Source: Mastigamoeba balamuthi
Taxonomy: Eukaryota > Evosea > Mastigamoebida > Mastigamoebidae
DNA: 64,000 nt
Assembly (NCBI GenBank): GCA_902651635.1
Contig: CACRSC010000043.1
Location: forward strand, 82,608-146,607
Direction of reading: 5' to 3'
The position numbers and the translations under genes were made by a program. The notes under the pieces were generated by a model that ran no database searches, had not been told where the DNA came from, and saw only the letters and a list, made by a program, of their open reading frames with translations. Shown here piece by piece: positions 57,788 to 64,000 of the stretch (within the stretch, counting starts at the first letter, position 1; the number at the start of each line of letters is the position of its first letter).

Positions 57788-59181
57788 ATGGATCAACTTA
57801 ATCCATTCCCGACAAACCTCGGTCTGGGGCTGTCTTTCTTTGTTCTCGAGATTTGTTTCTTTTGGCTCTATTCCGCAGATTCCCAACGCAGAACGATGGA
57901 AAAGTCGATGCAAGAACTTGTCGAGTCACTCTACGCCGCCCAGTTCGAGGACCTGTCATCGCTCTGCGAGCGATTCGAAGTGCGCGCACCTGCGTGGAGA
58001 GGCGCTAATACTCCGCAGAAATCGTGCACCGTGCGATTCAGTGCGTGGGCTGACCTCGCAGCGGTGGAGCTGCGTCAGGCGGCAGCGCTGCGTGAAAAGC
58101 AGCTCAAGGTTGCCGCGTCCGAGCAGCTCGCCCAGTTCAAGTCGTTTGCGGAGACCAACTCGGACGTGGCGCTGGCCTCCATTAGACGCGAGGTCTATTA
58201 ATAGCCCCATTCCCCAGCCTCACCCCCGTGACTCGCAGATGGAGCAGGTCGACATGGAGGAGGCGCTCATTCTGCTGAGGAACAAGGTCGACAAGTTTGC
58301 CGCGTTCCTTGAGCACGAGACCGAGGGCAGAGCGTCCTGCACCAAGGTCGCACCAGAGGAAGCCCTGAGCGCGGCCGACAAGGTCGCGCGTCAGGGGGTG
58401 CTGGTCGACACCGCCTGGGCGCTGAGCAACGCAGCCGTACCGCAGGCGCAGGAGGGGTGCCCGCTTCTGTACTTCCGCCTGCAGAGGTCCCTTGTCCAGC
58501 GGTGCCTCGTTCACGGCCTCGGCACCCTCTCGAGGAAGAAGCTGCTGAAGCTCTTCCAGAACCCCGTGGATCTCGACACGTAAGGACCCCAGCGAGGCAT
58601 GAGCAACGAACTGAGTGTGTCGTCGTGCGGCACAGGGCGCTGGAGAAGTCGCACGTGCTGGGGCTCATCCGCGACCGCGGAGCACCGCAGTTCCCCGTCA
58701 CGCTGCACACGTCGTTCCAGGGGTGCCTCACCGCGGACGACCAGCGCCCGCGCACAGCACACTTTGTCCTCGTGTGCGCGTACAAGGACCAGTGCGACAC
58801 CAGCAAGGGCGCCAGGGTGGTCGTCGAGTCTTCGGACCGTCTCGTTCCCGCACGCTAGCCTGCCCCGCCGCATGATTGCCGACCTCATTCGTTCCTCTCA
58901 CTGTCTAGCCATCGCAGAGGCATCTCGTGCTGTACTACTACGCGCCCGTGGGGAAGCAGACGGCGAGACAGGACGTCAAGTGCCTGGCAGCTGTTGCTCG
59001 GCAGCAGGAGCAGGTGGCCTCGTGGGCCGAGAGCACATTCCTGCGCGAGGAAGGGGGTAAAGGGATGGCGCGCAGTAGCTCTGTGTGGGGCTCAGTGCTC
59101 TCGGAGATGGAGAACCGCAGGCGCCGCCTGGAGCTGGAGGTTTCCAAGACCCAAGAAGGATTGGATTCACCCAAGAGATGA
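57788..59181 (+). CDS. orphan single-pass membrane, coiled-coil protein
   Basis: From ATG 57788: MDQLNPFPTNLGLGLSFFVLEICFFWLYSADSQRR gives one hydrophobic segment followed by a helical soluble region (SMQELVESLYAAQFEDLSSLCERFEV; VELRQAAALREKQLKVAASEQLAQF). Exons 2-4 read MEQVDMEEALILLRNKVDKFAAFLEHE, SRKKLLKLFQNPVDLDT, then LEKSHVLGLIRDRGAPQFPVTLHTSF, TAHFVLVCAYKDQC and RHLVLYYYAPVGKQTARQDVKCLAAVARQQEQVASWAEST, ending VSKTQEGLDSPKR. Introns start GTCTAT, GTAAGG and GTCTCG, which is unlike the GTGCG type elsewhere. I recognise no family. Confidence 0.6.
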
Positions 59182-59278
59182 CGTACAGCAGCACGCCCGC
59201 GGCCACTACTGGCGTGGCGGAACCAGAATCCTGGCAATATCAGAAGATACTTGTATCTCCGCAGGATTCTTTCGAGTA

Positions 59279-60375
59279 ATGATGCTGCGAACAGCGGGAC
59301 ACCGCGCGGGCGCTCGGCCGCGCTCCCGCCGCTCGTGGACCAAGCTCATCGCCCTCGCCTCAGTCGCCCTGCTGGTGTTCTGGCTGACGGACGTCCGCCT
59401 GCTGCGCGCGACGACCAGCGTGACCGCCCGCCCCGAGCGCGACGCCGCCCTCGAGGCGCTCGAGGCCGCCCGGCTCGCCGCGGGCTGCCCCGAGCACGAG
59501 GGCCTCTTCCTCGACTCTGCCGGCGCCGCCTGCGTGCGGTCGTGCGCCGCGAACGAGCTGCTGACCCTCAACGACGCCGGGAACTACCAGTGCAAGGCAC
59601 CGCAGCCCCCTCCCGCCTCCTTGTCGCAACCGACTCTTGAACGCGTTGCTCTCGATGCGATGCGAGCATGCTTGATGTTCAACGCCCCTACTCTCCCTGG
59701 ATCTCTCCTCTATGCGATTCCTATAATGCACGCCAAGACTGGCTCCAGCGCGCCGTGCTCCCGCCACGCACGGCACGGGGGGGGCTAACGTCCTGCGCTC
59801 GCGGGTGGGGCCGGTCTGCGCAGGCGATGGCGGTGACGCCGAGGGCAGCGGGCGTCTTTGTGGCGCTGTACGTGTACAACGAGAGCACCCCCGAGCACGC
59901 GCGCAGCATGGCCCGCTGGATCGCCAGCGTCGCCGACTACAACCGCGGCTCGGCGACGCGGTACCCGGGCCTCGTCTTCCACCACGGCCCCGCGCGGCTC
60001 TGGGCCACGGAGGACGTCCGCGGGGCCGCTGCCCGCGAGGGCGACGACGTCGATGTGCTGTGGGTCGACGTCGAGCGGCTGCGCCCCTTCGAGGTCCCCG
60101 CCCACGTCGTCCCGCTCGTCCCCGCCGAGTCCCTGCGGACGGGCCTCTTCGCGCCGCAGTGCCACGGCCGCGGCTGGCCCGCGGGCTACGTCTTCATGAT
60201 CCGCTTCCGCCTGGCGCTCATGTGGCAGTACCTCGAGCTGCTCTCGCGGTTCTCGTACGTCTTCCAGCTCGACTTTGACTGCACGCTCGACCGCGCCGCC
60301 GAGGACGGCCGCTTCGACGTCTTTGCCGAGCTCGAGAGGCCCGCGTCCGCTGGCCCACGGTCCCGCTGCTGTTGA
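59279..60375 (+). CDS. type II membrane glycosyltransferase-like protein, possibly GT15
   Basis: An N-terminal signal anchor (KLIALASVALLVFWLTDVRLL) is preceded by basic residues, as in Golgi type II enzymes. A stem follows with CPEHEGLFLDSAGAACVRSC, then, after an intron of about 225 bases with an uncertain acceptor, AGVFVALYVYNESTPEHARSMARWIASV, YPGLVFHHGPARLW, WVDVERLRPFEVPAHV, VFMIRFRLALMWQYLELLSRFSYVFQLDFDCTLDR. The 'MIRFR... ---YVFQLDFDC' pattern recalls the acidic metal motif of GT15 alpha-mannosyltransferases (YxWRxxxxV-F-CDLxYDP). The product is about 300 residues and stops soon after that motif, shorter than GT15 enzymes, so it may be truncated or have an unread 3' exon. An A/T palindrome AATATCAGAAGATACTTGTATC precedes the ATG. 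Confidence 0.6.
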
Positions 60376-60449
60376 AGAACGCGACAAACGCGATCTATGG
60401 GGCAATAAATTCAGCTGACAGGACAGCGAACTGCGCCCGCCAGGCGGCG

Positions 60450-61440
60450 ATGCCGGTCGCCGACGCGGTGGTGGGCAGCGCTGCGGGGAGGAGCGGGCCG
60501 TGCACGGGGCTGCTGCTGGGGGCGACGGTCGCGGGGGCGCCCGAGGAGGCGCTGCTGCCGCCCTCGCTGGGGGGCCCGGCCACTCAGCGCCGCCTGCACT
60601 CTGCGCTCTGCTCGGCCTCCGCGGCCCTCGGCGTGCCCTGCGCCTGCCTCTGCGCCGTCCGCAGGGACGCCGCGGGCGCCGCGGGCCTCGCGGCGACGCC
60701 CGAGTGGCGGGCGCTGATGCGGGCGCAGCCCAGCAGAGCGGCGGCGCTGCACGCGTACGCGGCGTCGCTGGGGCGGTGCGCGAGGAGCGAGGCGCCCGTG
60801 TGGATGGCCGGCGACGCGCGGTGGCGGCTGCTCACGCTGCTGGTGGCCGAGGGCGTCGAGCTGTGGCTGCTGGCCGCGGGCGACGACGAGCAGCCGCAGC
60901 TGTGCGCTGTCCCCGAGGAGCGCGTGGCCAAGGCCTTTGGCGGCTTCGCGCAGGAGCTGCGCGTGCTCTCCGAGGACGCGCACAATGGGGGGTTCCTGCC
61001 GGGCCTGCCCCATTCGCTCGAGGACCACGCCTCGGCGTGAGCGCTCTCAGCTGCCCGCGCTGCCCTACCCGGGCTGACCCGATCTCCCTCGCCAGCTTCT
61101 TTCTCAAGCAGCAGAGGCACTGCGCGCGCTTCTTCTTGGGGGCCAAGAGCGTGCAAGAGGGCGACCTCATGGGCTCCTGCATCAGGGAGCTGCTGCCCAA
61201 GCTCGCCAACGCCCCGCAGGGCACGGAGGTGTCCATCAAGCTCAAGGCAGGCGGCGGCACAGAGGGCGGCGCCACAGAGCGACTGACAGAGCTGCGCAGG
61301 GCGGGCAGTTCCTCAAGGCGCTGCAGGGGCAGCACGCGGTGCTCGCGGTGATGTGCTCGGACGCCCTGTGGGAGAACGAGCCTTTGGATGAGGAGGCAGT
61401 GCTGGCGGACATCGAGCTCGCCGTGCCTTCGAAGAGGTGA
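60450..61440 (+). CDS. hypothetical protein, possible longin/roadblock-like fold
   Basis: MPVADAVVGSAAGRSGPCTGLLLGATVAGAPEEALLPP starts a single long exon: HSALCSASAALGVPCACLCAVRRD; WMAGDARWRLLTLLVAEGVELWLLAAGDDEQPQLC; VAKAFGGFAQELRVLSEDAHNG. Later exons read SFFLKQQRHCARFFLGAKSVQEGDLMGSCIRELLPKLAN and GGQFLKALQGQHAVLAVMCSDALWENEPLDEEAVLADIELAVPSKR. Alternation of short beta strands and helices could suggest a longin-like traffic protein, but I cannot support any family. The intron after HSLEDHA starts GTGAGC; the last join, near 61230-61300, is unsure. Confidence 0.5.
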
Positions 61441-61635
61441 GCAGGCCGGGACTTATCTGCGAGGATGAAACCAGCATCGTGGCGAGTGACAGACACGATC
61501 ATCGCCCATCGGAGCCGCAACTTGATGGGGCTCTACGTTCTGCTCTCTCTGGGAGATATCCCGGAAGGGGGAGGCCCCGAGGGCAATTGAGTATCTCGCT
61601 TCAGAATCTCCACCACTTGAACTCGTGCCGGCTCA

Positions 61636-62184
61636 ATGGAGCTCTCGCTGTGTGACCTATGGCTGGTGGTAGACAAGATGCAGTCGGAGGTCTGTGGAGA
61701 CAGCGCCGACACGCTTGTCTGGATCGCCAAAACGTGCGGGGGGCACTCTGTACATCGGCCACGGATAGGCCGACAGGGAGAAGCCCGGCGTGAGCTCCCG
61801 GGCTTTCCCGCCAACGACTGGGACAGAGTGCAGGACATCGTGAACACCGCGCGCAGCGACATTATTCCGTCTCTACACATCGTCGTCAGCCGCTTCGACG
61901 TGCCGCCAGGGAATGTGAACGCGCGCAGGGAATGGGGGCGCAATGAACACATCTTAACACCGATCCCTCTGAGTGCAGTGATGGTTGTCGGTGTCCCGCA
62001 GAGCGCACACGTACACTCGACCAAGAGCTTCCAGCACCTTATACGCACACCCGCCTGGAAGTGTGTGGCGGAGCAGTGGGAGCTGCAGAGCTGTTTGCCA
62101 AGAAGAACTTTTGGGCTCGAACAACATGCTTCGGCGACCTTGCTGCAGGCGTTCCCAGACCCTGAGGAGCCTCTCCTGCAGTAG
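61636..62184 (+). CDS. orphan protein beginning MELSLCDLWLVVDK
   Basis: A single open frame of 182 residues: MELSLCDLWLVVDKMQSEVCGD, DWDRVQDIVNTARSDIIPSLHIVVSRFDVPPGNVNAR, SFQHLIRTPAWKCVAEQWEL. No family is recognised and no membrane segment is seen. It could contain unread introns. Support comes mainly from its duplicated start 800 bases downstream. A GGGAGATATCCCGG palindrome is about 85 bases upstream of the ATG, as for other genes here. Confidence 0.4.
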   Translation: MELSLCDLWLVVDKMQSEVCGDSADTLVWIAKTCGGHSVHRPRIGRQGEARRELPGFPANDWDRVQDIVNTARSDIIPSLHIVVSRFDVPPGNVNARREWGRNEHILTPIPLSAVMVVGVPQSAHVHSTKSFQHLIRTPAWKCVAEQWELQSCLPRRTFGLEQHASATLLQAFPDPEEPLLQ

Positions 62185-62446
62185 CGGCAGGGGCACTGTG
62201 TAGGTCTGCACAGTCCAGCTAGCGAATTTTAGATTCCACAGTCAGTGGCCTGTGCCATGTAAATCGGAGGTGGTGTGCCATCGTTGTATGATAGTATGCT
62301 ACTCCAGTCTCACTGCTCGAAAGTCGGCATGCACTGTCGCACTTCAGGATCGTGCACACTTGAAGGTTGTCGTAGTGAAAGACGGAAATCAGCAGGCGGG
62401 CTCCGAAGCGACACCCCTGCACGTTTCAATTATCACATCTGGCTCA

Positions 62447-62587
62447 ATGGAGCTTTCACTCAGCGACCTGCGGCTGGTGGTGGATAAGGAGTCGATGAAG
62501 GTGGAGTTCAAGGAGGCCCGCGTTGACACCTCCATCGCCAACACATTGTCTCTTGTTCACCAACATGCACGGAGGCCCAGAGGATGA
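62447..62587 (+). pseudogene. truncated duplicate of the MELSL gene start
   Basis: The start MELSLSDLRLVVDKESM repeats the upstream orphan start with the same GGCTCAATGGAGCT context. The frame ends after 46 residues at the point where the sequence becomes AT-rich. It is either a broken tandem copy or a first exon whose downstream exons were lost at the junction. Confidence 0.45.
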
Positions 62588-63186
62588 GATGGAGCATCTT
62601 TTCCATGCCACGACTCCTTCCATGACTCATGGACGTGGTGGTGGATGTGGTCGTGGCCATGACAGGGCCATGAGTGAGTAATGTCCCTCTTTTGTTCACC
62701 TTTTACTCTTTTTTGCTAATTTCGTTGTTTTTACTTTTTTCCGTGTTCAGAATTTGTTCCAACTGACAACTGCCAATGATTCTGTACCTTGTACTTGACA
62801 ATATGGAAGGTAACACTAATCACTTTCCACACCTTGACTATGGAAATTCGCCCCAAACGCGATTCCTGGAATTGATACAATCTCCAGATATTCGAGTACG
62901 TGTTGGTTCCGATTTTCTAGTTTCAGCTCATTCTAGAACGAATATTTCACTGGATCACAGTGAGTGATATCTTTACTAAAGGATATGGATGTGTTTCTTG
63001 GGCATTCTAGATCCACAGGCCTGTTGACACTCCAACGAAACTCAAGTCCACCTACAAGAATTGCTTTTGCCTTGTTGCTGGGCCACCTTGCTATCAAATC
63101 ACTCTCGAGTTCAGTGCTGCTATTGCCCATAACATAACAATGCGTCTGGCTATTAAACATTTGGTTATCACTGCGTTTTAAGTGCT

Positions 63187-63264
63187 GAAGCACTAAAATA
63201 GTGCATGTAGTGCTTTTTTCAGTGCTAGAATTAGCACTAATTTAGCACTAATTTAGCACAAATT
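63187..63264. repeat. tandem TTAGCACTAAT-type repeats
   Basis: AGCAC/GTGCT words recur in both orientations, including TTAGCACTAATTTAGCACTAATTTAGCAC at the right end. Confidence 0.7.
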
Positions 63265-63440
63265 TTCCAATGCACATGATTCGCATGACACGCATGATGC
63301 GCATGGTGCACATCACTCGTTTATCGTTACATGCACATGTAGCACATGCATTGCTATAAACAATTAATGCACATCATGCACATCAATCGAAAAACACAAA
63401 ACTAAATTTATTTAATTTATGTGCTAGATGTGCAACAGAT

Positions 63441-63560
63441 ACTACATGTGCATAGCACACATGTAGTGATTCAATCGATATTCAATCGATTAAATCGATT
63501 AAATCGATTGAATATCTATTGAATCGCATTTAGCGATTCAATCGCTACAATTGCTAAATG
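63441..63560. repeat. ATCGAT-rich inverted repeats
   Basis: ACTACATGTG (63441-63450) pairs with CACATGTAGT (63458-63467). GATTCAATCGATATTCAATCGATT (63468-63491) is complementary, with one mismatch, to 63501-63525. The pattern resembles the end of a miniature inverted-repeat element or a hairpin-prone telomere-proximal repeat. Confidence 0.7.
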
Positions 63561-63625
63561 TGATTGCAATTTACAAAAACTACTACTTGAAATGAGGATC
63601 AAAATTTATAAAAAAGTTCTATTTG

Positions 63626-64000
63626 TTATTTCTTTGCTGCTTCTACAGCACTGTGCTGCTTTTGCAGCACAGTGTGGTGCCTCTTCTGTTGTGGTGAGAG
63701 GCACCGCACATCCGTGGGCCCCATGCTGGCCAGTGTGGTCATGTCATTCCAGTTGATGTTGTTCTGGTCGTCCTGCTGCTCCTCCTGGTACTCCTCCTGC
63801 TCAGGGGCCTCAGGGGCCTCAGAGGCCCCGTTCTGCAAAAATTCAGTTAGTATAAACACAAGGGAAGGGCAGTGAAAGGGGCAAGAGGGAGAAGGAGAGG
63901 AAGGAACATACCTCAACAGCAGCAGCCATCTTGGCTGCTGCTTCTCCTTCCCTGGCAGCAACCCTGGCAGCAGCACGTTCATGCTGCACAGGGTTGCTGC
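63626..64000 (-). CDS. hypothetical protein, 5' part beyond the window
   Basis: Reading leftward, an exon encoding an Ala/Glu/Arg-rich stretch (AAARVAAREGEAAAKMAAAVE) ends at a canonical GTATGT donor (about 63912). After an 80-base intron with a pyrimidine-rich end and TTGCAG the frame continues NGASEAPEAPEQEEYQEEQQDDQNNINWNDMTTLASMGP and LSPQQKRHHTVLQKQHSAVEAAKK, stopping at 63626. A perfect 11-base hairpin (CACTGTGCTGC, 63649-63659; GCAGCACAGTG, 63664-63674) lies in the last codons. No family is recognised. Codon use and intron signals differ from the rest of the window, so it may belong to a mobile element or to a different genome joined here. Confidence 0.45.
   Translation of the reverse strand, partial: AATLCSMNVLLPGLLPGKEKQQPRWLLLLRYVPSSPSPSCPFHCPSLVFILTEFLQNGASEAPEAPEQEEYQEEQQDDQNNINWNDMTTLASMGPTDVRCLSPQQKRHHTVLQKQHSAVEAAKK

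Larger units (their letters stand above)
62588..63625. other. AT-rich junction segment
   Basis: Composition changes sharply here from GC-rich to AT-rich. A possible intron at about 62676-62751 starts GTGAGTAATG and ends TTCAG, unlike GTNCG introns elsewhere. A minus-strand frame around 62933-63193 (ELESDLIARWPSNKAKAILVGGLEFRWSVNRPVDLECP) could be part of a decayed mobile-element protein, but I cannot support it. Direct and inverted repeats fill 63187-63560. Confidence 0.5.

Noticed and set aside
63187-63560. CRISPR-like array
   Set aside because: Repeats are short, irregular and A/T palindromic with no regular spacers, and the DNA is eukaryotic.

Overview
This window is nuclear DNA of a eukaryote. 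It is very GC-rich and gene-dense, and most genes are cut by one to about ten short introns of roughly 45 to 250 bases, closed by CAG and usually carrying a CTRAC branch-point-like box 15 to 40 bases upstream. The gene set points to a free-living, flagellated, phagotrophic and sexual protist. It includes IFT43 and DRC2 (cilium), DMC1 (meiosis), cofilin, anoctamin, an AGAP-type ArfGAP, DPY30, an INO80 subunit and a PAXT-type RNA-decay factor. I cannot name the species. The protein families suggest an opisthokont or apusomonad/breviate-like lineage, but that is inference.

Layout: 1-4.1 kb, a B-box protein running off the left edge, a Cys-rich protein and a small membrane protein. 4.5-12.8 kb, ZFC3H1, a La-family protein, INO80C/IES6 and RidA. 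13.2-19.4 kb, DMC1, an HMG-box protein, IFT43, an orphan and DRC2. 19.4-30.5 kb, anoctamin, GAPDH, an EF-hand protein, DPY30, a CUE/SKICH-repeat protein and a SPRY protein. 30.7-33.9 kb, a BCS1-type AAA ATPase and an orphan. 34.0-43.9 kb, five tandem secreted histidine phosphatases (MINPP/phytase family), three with a His/Ser stem and a GPI-like tail. 44.5-54 kb, a membrane cyclic-nucleotide phosphodiesterase, a longin protein, AGAP, a phosducin-like protein and cofilin. 54.3-62.6 kb, a rhodoquinone-biosynthesis enzyme (RquA), a RING-CH membrane E3, a glycosyltransferase and several orphans. 62.6-64 kb, an abruptly AT-rich, palindrome-laden segment with a different intron style.

Several observations stand out. 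RquA has a mitochondrial-type presequence and a spliceosomal intron, which marks it as a real, domesticated lateral transfer for low-oxygen respiration. Many 5' splice sites read GTNCG instead of GTRAG. A CCAWAAATAG core-promoter box and a GATATC/AGATCT palindromic promoter motif recur. An intron of the RING-CH gene folds its own 5' splice site into a hairpin. GAPDH carries an N-terminal extension beginning with a myristoylation-like sequence.

All exon joins were read by eye from frame continuity, splice signals and family similarity, with no alignment program. Coordinates given for multi-exon genes span from start codon to stop codon and include introns.
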